NCBI RefSeq assembly: GCF_049985285.1
Contig: NZ_JBNIEU010000001.1
Location: forward strand, 62,001 to 126,000
Source of the DNA: Aestuariirhabdus sp049985285
GTDB lineage: Bacteria; Pseudomonadota; Gammaproteobacteria; Pseudomonadales; Aestuariirhabdaceae
Reading direction: 5' to 3'
Length of the DNA: 64,000 nucleotides
Below, in pieces: positions 17,518-25,433 of the stretch. The translations under genes were made by a program, and so were the position numbers. The notes below the pieces were generated by a model that was not told the DNA's origin, ran no database searches, and saw only the letters and a program-made list of their open reading frames with translations. Within the stretch, counting starts at the first letter, position 1. Each line of letters begins with the position of its first letter.

Positions 17518-18435
17518 TCAGGCCGCGCCTTTCGCCCGGCTTATCGAGGCATAGTGCAAACGATCATGGATCGCATTCAGCACCGCCCATTTTTGGCTAC
17601 ACCAGTCTGGCGCCAGCAGCAGCTCTTTCGACGCTGTGCCCGTCAGCCGGTGATAAATAATGTCGGCCGGGGTTTGCTGCACCATCGCCACCGCCGTATC
17701 CACATAGTCATCGAACTCAAGAGGCTGGTAATCTCCCCGCCGCCACTCTCGCGCCAACTGGGTCCCCTTCACCACGTGCAACGGGTGCAGTTTCAAGCCA
17801 TCGGTTCCCACCTCCAGCACCCGTGCCAAGGAGTGCAAACTATCGCGTCGCCCCTCCCCCGGCATACCCACGATCAGGTGAGTGCATACACTCAACCCCC
17901 GCTGCCGCGCGCGGCGAGTCGCCTCTTCGTATTCGGCCCAGCCATGACCCCGGTTAACTCGCGCCAGGGTCTGGTCACTGGCCGATTGCAACCCCAGCTC
18001 CAACCACACCTCAAGACCACGATCGCGGTACTCGCATAGCAGATCGAGCACCCTATCGGGCACGCAGTCGGGACGCGTCCCCACCGACAGCCCGATCACA
18101 TCGGGGTGCGTCAACGCCTCATCGTAGAGCGCCCGCAGCTCCTCGATCGCCGCATAGGTGTTGGTATAGGCCTGAAAATAGGCTAGATACCGGCGCGCAC
18201 CGGTGCGTTTGAGTATCACGCCCTTGCCCGCATCCAACTGTTCCAGCACGCCGGGCGGCTTTCGCCCATTGGGGTTAAAGGTCGAATTGTTGCAAAAGGT
18301 GCACCCGCCAACCCCCTTTACGCCGTCCCGATTAGGACAGGTAAAGGCGGCGTTGATGGTAAGTTTGTGCACCTTTTGTCCATACTTTTGCTGCATGGCC
18401 GCACCAAAGGTGTTGACGTAGTGTGGCAAATGCAT
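17518..18435 (-). CDS. yhcC: Radical-SAM protein of the YhcC/TIGR01212 family
   Basis: The 305-residue protein has an Fe-S motif of the spaced type, AAFTCPNRDGVKGVGGCTFCNN, then SVGTRPDCVPD, WLELGLQSASDQTLARVNRGH and HLIVGMPGEGR, typical of TIGR01212 proteins. The reaction is unknown. It is the first gene of the unit yhcC-ubiU-ubiV, divergent from ubiT, with an FNR box between. That placement suggests a role in the same anaerobic quinone pathway or a shared need for low oxygen. Confidence 0.88.
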   Translation of the reverse strand: MHLPHYVNTFGAAMQQKYGQKVHKLTINAAFTCPNRDGVKGVGGCTFCNNSTFNPNGRKPPGVLEQLDAGKGVILKRTGARRYLAYFQAYTNTYAAIEELRALYDEALTHPDVIGLSVGTRPDCVPDRVLDLLCEYRDRGLEVWLELGLQSASDQTLARVNRGHGWAEYEEATRRARQRGLSVCTHLIVGMPGEGRRDSLHSLARVLEVGTDGLKLHPLHVVKGTQLAREWRRGDYQPLEFDDYVDTAVAMVQQTPADIIYHRLTGTASKELLLAPDWCSQKWAVLNAIHDRLHYASISRAKGAA

Positions 18436-18506
18436 GGGAACCAGACCTGATCTTCCGAGGGTTTCTACCGAGCGGGACAGGGTAGCAAAGAGAAGCTGGG
18501 GGCTAA

Positions 18507-18520
18507 TTGATTTGCATCAA
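18507..18520. promoter_or_regulatory. FNR/Anr box between yhcC-ubiU-ubiV and ubiT
   Basis: TTGATTTGCATCAA is a perfect TTGATNNNNATCAA palindrome. For ubiT a TACAAT hexamer lies at 18542-18547; for the minus-strand unit TACCCT lies at 18479-18484. Both put the box about 41 bp upstream of the inferred start, the class II activation position, so one site can serve both directions. The spacing is measured from the sequence; activation is inferred from known FNR promoters. Confidence 0.85.
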
Positions 18521-18582
18521 GGCGCCACCAAGGGGATGCCCTACAATTCGCTGTTTGGTTTATGTTATCTCAGGAGCCCCGC

Positions 18583-19095
18583 ATGATATTAGCCCAGCTT
18601 GGCCGTTTACCCCTACCACCCGCCCCCTCTAACGTGGTGCGTAAACTGCCAGCCCTGGCTGCCCGCAGTGCTTCACTGGTGCCCTTTCGCCTGCAGAAGG
18701 CGGTGATTGCACGGGTGCTGCAGCAGGTTTTCCACGAAGCACTGGAAGATGGGGATTTCGAATTTCTTGAAGGGCATTGCGTACGTGTCACCATCAACGA
18801 CGCCCAGCTAAGCTGGTACCTTGGCTTCGAACAGGGTGAATTGTTGATCCAGCAAATGGCCGACGCCGACGCCAGCATCAGCGGCGACCTGCGTGAGTTC
18901 CTGCTCCTGGCCAGCCGCAAAGAGGATCCCGACACCCTGTTCTTCCAGCGTCGCTTGCTGATCGAGGGCAATACCGAAATCGGGCTAGAGATGAAAAACG
19001 TCATGGACAGTATCGATCTGGATTCACTACCCCGCTACCTGCGCAGCGCGCTGGATAACGCCACCCGCCTCGTCTGCCACATGCAAGGGGAGTAG
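18583..19095 (+). CDS. ubiT: Ubiquinone anaerobic biosynthesis accessory factor UbiT (SCP2 domain)
   Basis: UbiT is a sterol-carrier-protein-2-domain lipid carrier (YhbT-like) needed for anaerobic ubiquinone synthesis. The SCP2 core is seen in FEFLEGHCVRVTINDAQLSW, ISGDLREFLLLASRKEDPDTLFFQRRLLIEGNTEIGLEMKN. The frame opens at an ATG at 18562, but the ATG at 18583 has an AGGAG site 6 bases upstream and is preferred, giving 170 residues. It is divergent from yhcC-ubiU-ubiV and controlled by the shared FNR box. Confidence 0.9.
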   Translation: MILAQLGRLPLPPAPSNVVRKLPALAARSASLVPFRLQKAVIARVLQQVFHEALEDGDFEFLEGHCVRVTINDAQLSWYLGFEQGELLIQQMADADASISGDLREFLLLASRKEDPDTLFFQRRLLIEGNTEIGLEMKNVMDSIDLDSLPRYLRSALDNATRLVCHMQGE

Positions 19096-19228
19096 TGCCT
19101 CAGGCAACGGCTCGCTGACAGCAAAACGAAAGGCTACACCGAACAGAAAATAGCCAATCGTTCTTAATAGCTCAACACTCAAGGGTCTACAATGGATGTA
19201 GGCTCCCCCATAAAGAAGGAATCTACCT

Positions 19229-19435
19229 ATGGATTACAGAGCAGGCGAAGGCGATCGGACCTGGTTCAGAAGCGAAAGGTTTCTGTGCATGAACGGAAAC
19301 TGGTTCTTTATCACCCGCGAAGGGTCGCAAGAGGGACCCTATAACTCACAAGTCGAAGCCGAGAGGGATCTCTGTATCTATATCCGCCACCAGAACGATG
19401 ACATGCTCCATTCCGGCGCCGCCCCCACGGGCTAA
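19229..19435 (+). CDS. DUF6316 family protein
   Basis: This small 68-residue protein carries the DUF6316 pattern: TWFRSERFLCMNGNWFFITREGSQEGPYNSQVEAERDL. Such proteins are common in Pseudomonas and Marinobacter relatives; function unknown. A ribosome site AAGGA lies 11 bases upstream (19216-19220). It stands alone between ubiT and the convergent moaA. Confidence 0.75.
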   Translation: MDYRAGEGDRTWFRSERFLCMNGNWFFITREGSQEGPYNSQVEAERDLCIYIRHQNDDMLHSGAAPTG

Positions 19436-19508
19436 CTATCGTCCCAGCTCGGGCCCATAGCGCTGCTCACAGCGGCAGCGATAGAGGCCAATCGCTACCA
19501 AGCACACT

Positions 19509-20504
19509 CTAGCCGCCGGTCATATTCATAAAGCGAACGATCTCAACATCCCCTTCAGCGCTAAAAAAGTGCCGCTCGGGTTTTTGCGTCATCGCCTCGT
19601 GCAGGGTCTCTTTCAAACGATCGATGTCGCCCGGATAACCTCGTACCACGGCACGAAGGTCCACCGAATGCTCGTTCCCCAGACAGAGCAGCAGGCGCCC
19701 CTCGGAAGTCACCCGCACCCGATTACAGTCGCCACAGAAGTTGTGGCTATGGGGGGAGATAAATCCAATCCGGGTGTCGTGATCGGCAAAATGGTAATAA
19801 CGTGAAGGGCCACCACTGTTTTCGGTACTGGCCACCAACTCATAGCGTGCGCTAATCAGCTCACGCACCTCTTCGCTTGTGCACAGGGTTTCTCCCCGGT
19901 GGTGTTCATCGATATCGCCCAGAGGCATCTCTTCGATGAAGCTGATGTCGACCCCCTGCTCACGGGCGAAGGTCACCAACGCCAGCACCTGATCGTCATT
20001 GCGTCCCTTCATAATGACCGCATTGAGCTTAATGCGAGGAAAACCGGCTTCTCGCGCGGCCTGAATTCCCTCCAGCACCCGATCCAGCTTACCGGTGCGC
20101 GTCAACAGGGTGAACTGCTCGGCATCGAGGGTGTCGAGACTGATATTTACGCTCTTGAGACCCGCCTCACGGAGGTCTTTGGCCAGCCGGGGCAGTTGCG
20201 AGCCATTAGTGGTCATTGCCAGGTTTGTTATACCCGGCAGGGCACCCAGGTCACGCACAAGGTGCAACAGGTTATTTCGCACCAGAGGCTCGCCGCCGGT
20301 CAGGCGAATCTTGTTAACCCCGAGTTCGCTGAAGGCCCGACCGATCAGTGCCATCTCTTCGAGGGTCAGCACCTGCTCACGAGGCAGAAAGGTCATCTCC
20401 TCGCTCATGCAGTAGACACAGCGGAAGTCGCAGCGGTCGGTCACCGACAGGCGTACATAGGTGACCTGGCGGCCAAAGGAATCTATTAGTCTGTTCGCAC
20501 TCAT
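19509..20504 (-). CDS. moaA: GTP 3',8-cyclase MoaA
   Basis: MoaA is the radical-SAM enzyme that starts molybdenum cofactor synthesis. The N-terminal cluster is CDFRCVYC and the C-terminal cluster FCGDCNRVRVTSEGRLLLC; the protein ends in the conserved GG (MNMTGG) needed for activity. It has 331 residues. No other moa genes are near. Its place between ubiT and dnr fits a demand for molybdoenzymes such as nitrate reductase under low oxygen, but that is inference. Confidence 0.96.
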   Translation of the reverse strand: MSANRLIDSFGRQVTYVRLSVTDRCDFRCVYCMSEEMTFLPREQVLTLEEMALIGRAFSELGVNKIRLTGGEPLVRNNLLHLVRDLGALPGITNLAMTTNGSQLPRLAKDLREAGLKSVNISLDTLDAEQFTLLTRTGKLDRVLEGIQAAREAGFPRIKLNAVIMKGRNDDQVLALVTFAREQGVDISFIEEMPLGDIDEHHRGETLCTSEEVRELISARYELVASTENSGGPSRYYHFADHDTRIGFISPHSHNFCGDCNRVRVTSEGRLLLCLGNEHSVDLRAVVRGYPGDIDRLKETLHEAMTQKPERHFFSAEGDVEIVRFMNMTGG

Positions 20505-20645
20505 GATACTTCCCGGCGGTCAGTTTTAAGGCGGTTGCGCGATCGGCTTTATAATTGCGTCCATTCGACGAGACGCGAAGCCCTTAACAATAGCACGGCA
20601 CCACTCTGTATGCCCTTAGCATAACGAATAAGACTACTCTGCCCC

Positions 20646-20659
20646 GTGACGCTCATCAA
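20646..20659. promoter_or_regulatory. Degenerate FNR/Dnr-like site upstream of dnr
   Basis: GTGACGCTCATCAA matches TTGATNNNNATCAA at 8 of the 10 fixed positions and shares the core TGACGCTCATCAA with the site before nnrS. It lies about 104 bp before the dnr ATG and 142 bp from the moaA start. No good -10 is found at class II spacing, so the assignment is tentative. Confidence 0.35.
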
Positions 20660-20762
20660 CTCCTGTACCGGCTCGGTCCGGATACGGGTTCAGTGTATGT
20701 AGCCATTGGCAGCGTCTCGCAATCTGTGTGACCATAGGGCGCTTTAAATTCGCGGAACCCGC

Positions 20763-21449
20763 ATGATGGATAGCGTTACCCCCTATTACCGGCTGCTGAA
20801 AGGACATCATCTGTTCGCCGGTTTCGACGATGATGAGTTGCAGAAGCTGCTGAGCGAATGTCACCTGAAAAAGCTGGTGCGCGATGAATGGCTGTTTCGC
20901 CAAACCGATCCGGCCCCCGCTTTTTACTTTGTGGTCGACGGCTCGATCAAACTATTTCGCACCACCCGCGACGGTAACGAAAAGATCCTTGAGGTGATCA
21001 ACAGCCACGAGACCTTCGCCGAGGCGATCATGTTCTCCGGTCAATCCAACTACCCGGTCAATGCCCAGGCGCTGAAGGCATCGAGCGTGCTGGCCATCCC
21101 CTGCCCAAACTATATCGAATGCATTACCCGTCATCCGCAGCACGCGTTGGCCCTAGCGGCGCGCCTCAGTCAGCGCCTGCACTCGCTGGTGAATGAGATT
21201 GAGACCCTGAGCCTGAAAAACGCTACCCACCGGGTCGTTCGCTTTCTGATCAACAGCATCACCGACAACCTGAGCCGAGAGCCCGTGATCGAACTCGAGA
21301 TCCCCAAGCGCCTGGTCGCCTCGCGCCTGTCGATCCAGCCGGAAACCTTTTCTCGCATCCTGCACCACCTGGCCGATGAGAAGATCATTCGCATCAAGGG
21401 CAAATTGATCACCATACTGGAGCTGGAGCAACTGCTGCACTACGAGTAA
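20763..21449 (+). CDS. dnr: Dnr-type Crp/Fnr regulator (nitric oxide responsive)
   Basis: This Crp/Fnr-family protein (228 residues) has a cyclic-nucleotide-like N-domain (LFRQTDPAPAFYFVVDGSIKLFRTTRDGNEKILEV) and a C-terminal HTH (RLVASRLSIQPETFSRILHHLADE). IETLSLKNATHRVVRFL and SIQPETFSRI match Pseudomonas Dnr closely. The N-terminal four-cysteine [4Fe-4S] set of FNR/Anr is missing, so it is not an oxygen-sensing FNR; Dnr proteins respond to NO through haem. It lies immediately upstream of nnrS, its likely target. Confidence 0.85.
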   Translation: MMDSVTPYYRLLKGHHLFAGFDDDELQKLLSECHLKKLVRDEWLFRQTDPAPAFYFVVDGSIKLFRTTRDGNEKILEVINSHETFAEAIMFSGQSNYPVNAQALKASSVLAIPCPNYIECITRHPQHALALAARLSQRLHSLVNEIETLSLKNATHRVVRFLINSITDNLSREPVIELEIPKRLVASRLSIQPETFSRILHHLADEKIIRIKGKLITILELEQLLHYE

Positions 21450-21464
21450 AAACAGCCCGACAAC

Positions 21465-21478
21465 TTGACGCTCATCAA
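21465..21478 (+). promoter_or_regulatory. FNR/Dnr box of the nnrS promoter
   Basis: TTGACGCTCATCAA (one mismatch to TTGATNNNNATCAA) is followed by TATAGT at 21501-21506, which places the box centre exactly 41.5 bp before the inferred start: class II architecture. Since dnr lies just upstream, Dnr is the natural activator. Confidence 0.8.
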
Positions 21479-21536
21479 GGGCGGCCAGCTTTTGATGCTC
21501 TATAGTGCCCCCAATACCCGACTAGAGAGCTTGGTT

Positions 21537-22724
21537 ATGTCCCTACACAGCATTCAACCCCCCAGTACCCCCAGCGGCTTCGCCCTGTTTGAGCTGGGTT
21601 TTCGCCCCTTCTTTCTACTGGCGGGATGGCTAGGGGTCCTACTGGTGGGCATCTGGGGCGCAGTGTACGCCAACCTGATTAGTCTCAATACCTACTACGG
21701 GATGATCGGCTGGCATAGCCACGAGATGCTGTTCGGGTACACCCCGGCGGTAATCGGCGGTTTCCTGCTCACTGCGGTGCGCAACTGGACCGGTGTCGCC
21801 ACCATCCGCGGACCGCTTCTCGCCGGGCTTGCGCTGGTTTGGCTCGGCGGACGCCTGTTACCATTGATTCCCGCAGCACCCCATTGGCTGGTCGCAGCGG
21901 TGGATCTCGCCTTCCTCCCCTGCCTGATCATTTCGCTGGTGCCGCCACTGCTCCACGGCAAAGCGAAAAACTGGATGTTTGTGGTCATTCTCGGGGTAAT
22001 GGCCGCCGCCAACACGCTGGTGCACCTACAATTGCTGGGGGTGGGCACCGGCGGACACAGTGGCGCTTACCTGATGAGTCACCTGATCCTGCTGATCATC
22101 AGTGTCATGGGCGGACGGGTGATCCCCTTCTTTACCGAGGTCGGCGTACGTCCGGTACAGATCCAGGTGCGGCGACGGGATTGGGTCGACCGGACCGCTA
22201 TCGGTCTGGTGGTGGCACTGGCCGCCGCCCAAACCCTGGCACCCTACTCCCCGCTCACCCCGATTCTGGCGCTGCTGGCCGCCATCGCCCACGGCATTCG
22301 ACTGGCGGGATGGTACCACCCTCTGATTTGGAACTACCCGCTGCTATGGATCCTCCACCTTGCCTATCTGTGGCTGGTCATCGGCTTGGCGCTTATCCCG
22401 CTGGCATCGCTGGGTATCGTGTCACCCTTCGTCGCCCTGCACGCGTTCACCACCGGTTGCATCGGCGGCATCACGCTCGGCATGATGGCCCGCGTGGCGC
22501 TAGGGCACAGCGGGCGCCCGTTGGCCGTGCACCCCGCCATCACGGTCGCCTTCGTAGCCATCATGTTGTGCGCCCTGGTACGGGTGGTCGGACCGATCCT
22601 GCTGCCTGGAAATCCGCAGTTAATCAGCTTCTCAGCACTGCTGTGGGTGGTCGCCTTTGGCCTGTTCAGCCTGATCTACACCCCGATCCTGATTCGGCCT
22701 CGGGTTGACGGTCGTCCGGGATAA
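21537..22724 (+). CDS. nnrS: NnrS family membrane protein
   Basis: NnrS is a polytopic haem/copper membrane protein induced by NO in denitrifiers and protective against nitrosative stress. About twelve hydrophobic segments are visible, with the family sequences FELGFRPFFLLAGW, GWHSHEMLFGYTPAVIGGFLLTAVRNWT and SHLILLIISVMGGRVIPFFTE. The ATG at 21537 (MSLHSIQPPSTPSG) is the likely start, giving 395 residues; upstream codons lie over the promoter. It follows dnr and has its own Dnr-type promoter. Confidence 0.92.
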   Translation: MSLHSIQPPSTPSGFALFELGFRPFFLLAGWLGVLLVGIWGAVYANLISLNTYYGMIGWHSHEMLFGYTPAVIGGFLLTAVRNWTGVATIRGPLLAGLALVWLGGRLLPLIPAAPHWLVAAVDLAFLPCLIISLVPPLLHGKAKNWMFVVILGVMAAANTLVHLQLLGVGTGGHSGAYLMSHLILLIISVMGGRVIPFFTEVGVRPVQIQVRRRDWVDRTAIGLVVALAAAQTLAPYSPLTPILALLAAIAHGIRLAGWYHPLIWNYPLLWILHLAYLWLVIGLALIPLASLGIVSPFVALHAFTTGCIGGITLGMMARVALGHSGRPLAVHPAITVAFVAIMLCALVRVVGPILLPGNPQLISFSALLWVVAFGLFSLIYTPILIRPRVDGRPG

Positions 22725-22737
22725 CGGGATACGCCCT

Positions 22738-23164
22738 CTACTCGGGAGGCGCAAAGCTGGCAAATAGCTCCGCACCTGTCATCTCCTCAGTGATGTTGGA
22801 GAAGTGATAATAGGCCGGTTTTTCGTCGATAAAGACCTGCTGTTCGAACACCAGCCCCTCATCATTTTCAAACAGGCCAACCGGAACCATATACTGGTTG
22901 GCCTGTTTCAGGTAATAAAACAGATGACTCCCACAACAGCGGCAAAAGCCCCGCTGCGCCCATTCTGAAGAGTCATAACGTGCAATCTGGTCACCCCCCT
23001 CAAAGCGGATCTCCGACCCGCAATCGACCTCCATAAAGGGCCCTCCCCCCCCACCGACGACACATAGTGCAATGGCACGCCCCGACACGCGACTCCATCT
23101 TTGCCGCCCTGAAACTCACCGCCCCGCACAGACAGTGTCCTGTACCCTCTTGGGTTAGCGTCAT
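22738..23164 (-). pseudogene. GFA-family (glutathione-dependent formaldehyde-activating-like) protein, frameshifted
   Basis: The minus-strand frame from the ATG at 23164 encodes MTLTQEGTGHCLCGAVSFRA and a CHCTMCRRWGG zinc motif, then derails at an 8-G run (23045-23052). With 7 G's it would continue GGPFMEVDCGSEI into the second motif RGFCRCCGSH and run to the stop at 22738. So one extra G splits the gene. The ATG overlaps the stop of the VOC gene (ATGA), which supports that start. Sequencing error, recent mutation and phase variation are all possible. GFA proteins bind zinc; substrate unknown. Confidence 0.8.
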
Positions 23165-23571
23165 CGGCCACCTCCTTTGGTTCCATTGTGTAGTTGTTGG
23201 TAAAACCCTGGCTCATCGCGGATACCGACCCGGTTACCATCCGGGTCAAGGATATCGATAGTGCGCCCCCAGGTGTGGGTCGTGATCTGCGCGCTAATGC
23301 CAAAGTGCACCACCCGTTCCAGCGCCGCCCCCATATCGGAGACGTTGAAACGCAGCTTGGTCGGGTTTTCAGCGATCGATTTCCCCCTCGATTTGGCCAC
23401 CCCCTCGGTTTCGATCATCAGGTAGCTATCGCCGAGGCTAAGGCAGCAGAGGCTGAAATCCCCTTCAGCCAGCTCAAACATAAGCGGCAGCTCGAACAGT
23501 TGGCGATAGAAACCCACACACTCATCAAAGTGCTCGACATTGAGGATGATTCCAGTTCGCTCTACCTGCAT
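23161..23571 (-). CDS. VOC superfamily (glyoxalase/bleomycin-resistance-like) protein
   Basis: This 136-residue vicinal-oxygen-chelate fold protein begins MQVERTGIILNVEHFDECVGFYRQLFELPLMFE and has the second half-domain DMGAALERVVHFGISAQITTHTWGRTIDILDPDGNRVGIRDE. Substrate unknown. Its stop overlaps the start of the GFA gene by one base pair step (ATGA), so the two were an operon. Confidence 0.88.
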   Translation of the reverse strand: MQVERTGIILNVEHFDECVGFYRQLFELPLMFELAEGDFSLCCLSLGDSYLMIETEGVAKSRGKSIAENPTKLRFNVSDMGAALERVVHFGISAQITTHTWGRTIDILDPDGNRVGIRDEPGFYQQLHNGTKGGGR

Positions 23572-23688
23572 CGAGTCTCCTGCCCACGATAGGCCTACTT
23601 CATCGGGATAATATGGTCAAAAGCGTAGCAGATCGCCAACTGTGGTACAGTGCGCCCCCTAATTATCTACCGATAGCAACGAGGCGCA

Positions 23689-24384
23689 ATGACACCCTGG
23701 ATCCATCTCGGTACCGCTCAGATCCCCAACGACGGCGGAGAGCTTAAGCTCTCCCAGCGTGGAAAGGAGTTTTCCATTCGCCTGTCCGGTGTACGCGGCG
23801 AGTTGATGAACAGCCGTGTACACGGGTCGGAGGAATCCCTGTCCGAGCTGGGCTGCGCGCACTTGACCTCGACCGCCAACGCTCGGGTGTTGGTTGGCGG
23901 GCTGGGCATGGGTTTCACTCTCGCCGCCGCCCTTCAGGCGGTGCTGGAATCGGCACAGGTCACCGTCGCCGAACTGATACCCGAGGTAGTGGAGTGGAAT
24001 CGGGGGCCCTTGGGCGAATGCGCCGGACGCCCACTTGATGACCCGCGCACCCAGGTGCACCAGGGCGATGTGGCGGCCCTGTTTACCCCTCGCGAAGAGA
24101 TCTTCGACGCCATCTTGCTCGACGTTGATAACGGTCCCGAAGGCCTGACCCACAGCGACAACAGCGGCCTCTACAGCCAACAAGGACTGGCAACCATTTT
24201 CGACAGCTTACACCCCGAGGGGATGCTGGCCGTCTGGTCCGCCGGGCCCGACTCGATGTTTACGATCCGCCTGAAAAAAGCGGGCTTTAAGGTGACCATC
24301 CGCACGGTACGCGCCCGTCCTGGCAAAGGTAGCCGGCACACCATCTTCCTGGCACAGAAACCCTGGCGATCCAGCGGATCCTGA
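23689..24384 (+). CDS. Spermidine-synthase-like (aminopropyltransferase/methyltransferase fold) protein
   Basis: The 231-residue protein has a Rossmann methyltransferase-type core with the glycine loop RVLVGGLGMGFTLAAALQAV, the acidic residue after strand 2 (VTVAELIPEVVEWNR), VHQGDVAALF and FDAILLDVDNGPEGLTH. This resembles the spermidine synthase family, but the usual putrescine pocket cannot be confirmed. A GAGG ribosome site lies 4-5 bases before the ATG. It is monocistronic between the VOC gene and the dioxygenase. Confidence 0.7.
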   Translation: MTPWIHLGTAQIPNDGGELKLSQRGKEFSIRLSGVRGELMNSRVHGSEESLSELGCAHLTSTANARVLVGGLGMGFTLAAALQAVLESAQVTVAELIPEVVEWNRGPLGECAGRPLDDPRTQVHQGDVAALFTPREEIFDAILLDVDNGPEGLTHSDNSGLYSQQGLATIFDSLHPEGMLAVWSAGPDSMFTIRLKKAGFKVTIRTVRARPGKGSRHTIFLAQKPWRSSGS

Positions 24385-24399
24385 ACAGCGGCTCCCCTC

Positions 24400-25221
24400 T
24401 CACCAAAGGTACATACTCACCTTTGCACCCATGACCTCGAGTTCAAACACCTGCTGGCAAGCACGCCCGGCAACACCGTAGCAAACATGCAGCGGCAGCA
24501 GGTGCTCCTCTCGGGGATGGCAATAGCGGGCCGCTGGTGCCCGGCTCCAGTTGTGCAGACGCTGCTCCCGCTCATTTTCATCCATACCGGTGTTGGCGCA
24601 GGTGTCGACCAGCCACTGTTCGAAAGATTCGTTCATCCCCTGGTCGCCTGCGCTCGGCCCATTGAAAAGAGCCCCCATATTATGGAATGACATCCCCGAG
24701 CCAATGATCCACAACCCTTCATGCTCCAGTGCAGACAGAGCCCGCCCCAACGCTATGTGCTGGGCGGGATCGAGGCTATTGAGCAGCGACAGCTGAACGC
24801 AGGGAACATCCCCATCGGGGTACATGATCTTTAACGGCACGAAAACGCCGTGGTCAAACCCGCGCTGGTCATCAAGCCTCGCCTCAACCCCCTGCGCGCT
24901 TAACAGCGAGCAAATTCTGTCCGCCAGGGCCGGGTTTCCGGGGGCTGGATACTGAACACTATAGGCTTGCTTTGGAAAGCCATAGTAGTCATAAATAAGC
25001 GGCGGATTGGCGCCTTGTGTAAGGGTGGCTGTAGGCTCCTCCCAATGGGCACTGATGACCAAAATTGCAGAGGGTCGCTCTGTGCTGGAGGCAATCTGTT
25101 CCAGGCAGGCAACCAGCTCCCCGTGCCCCTGATCGGCTAACAGTGGCATCGGCCCCCCTCCGTGGGCAAGGTACAAAACACGAGGTCCTGCTACATTATT
25201 AACGCTGTTCACGGTGATCAT
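24400..25221 (-). CDS. ygiD: DODA-type class III extradiol ring-cleavage dioxygenase
   Basis: The family cleaves aromatic diols and E. coli YgiD makes 4,5-DOPA extradiol cleavage product. Conserved histidines are in LYLAHGGGPMPLL, VISAHWEEPTAT, GFDHGVFVPLKIMYPD and SGMSFHNMGALF. It has 273 residues and starts at an ATG. It is divergent from the flavoprotein gene. The physiological substrate is unknown. Confidence 0.85.
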   Translation of the reverse strand: MITVNSVNNVAGPRVLYLAHGGGPMPLLADQGHGELVACLEQIASSTERPSAILVISAHWEEPTATLTQGANPPLIYDYYGFPKQAYSVQYPAPGNPALADRICSLLSAQGVEARLDDQRGFDHGVFVPLKIMYPDGDVPCVQLSLLNSLDPAQHIALGRALSALEHEGLWIIGSGMSFHNMGALFNGPSAGDQGMNESFEQWLVDTCANTGMDENEREQRLHNWSRAPAARYCHPREEHLLPLHVCYGVAGRACQQVFELEVMGAKVSMYLW

Positions 25222-25433
25222 CCTTTGCTTGGGGGACTTGAAGAAACGAAGGGTACGGCTCGCCCCGGTTACACCGAATCCTTCAACACTGCGTCCCGAT
25301 TCAAACCCGATCGGAAGGAGAAGATGGCTGCAACAAGAGTAACACTTCAGAAGCCCTTTTGAATTTAGCAGAGGCTAGACTCAGGGCATTTAATTGCCCG
25401 CAGATATTTATACCCAAGCGGCTTTTGCTTATC

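Noticed and set aside
22908..23303. 131-residue minus-strand ORF over the GFA/VOC junction
   Set aside because: Out-of-frame reading across the two real frames; the GFA zinc motifs are in the frame described as a pseudogene.
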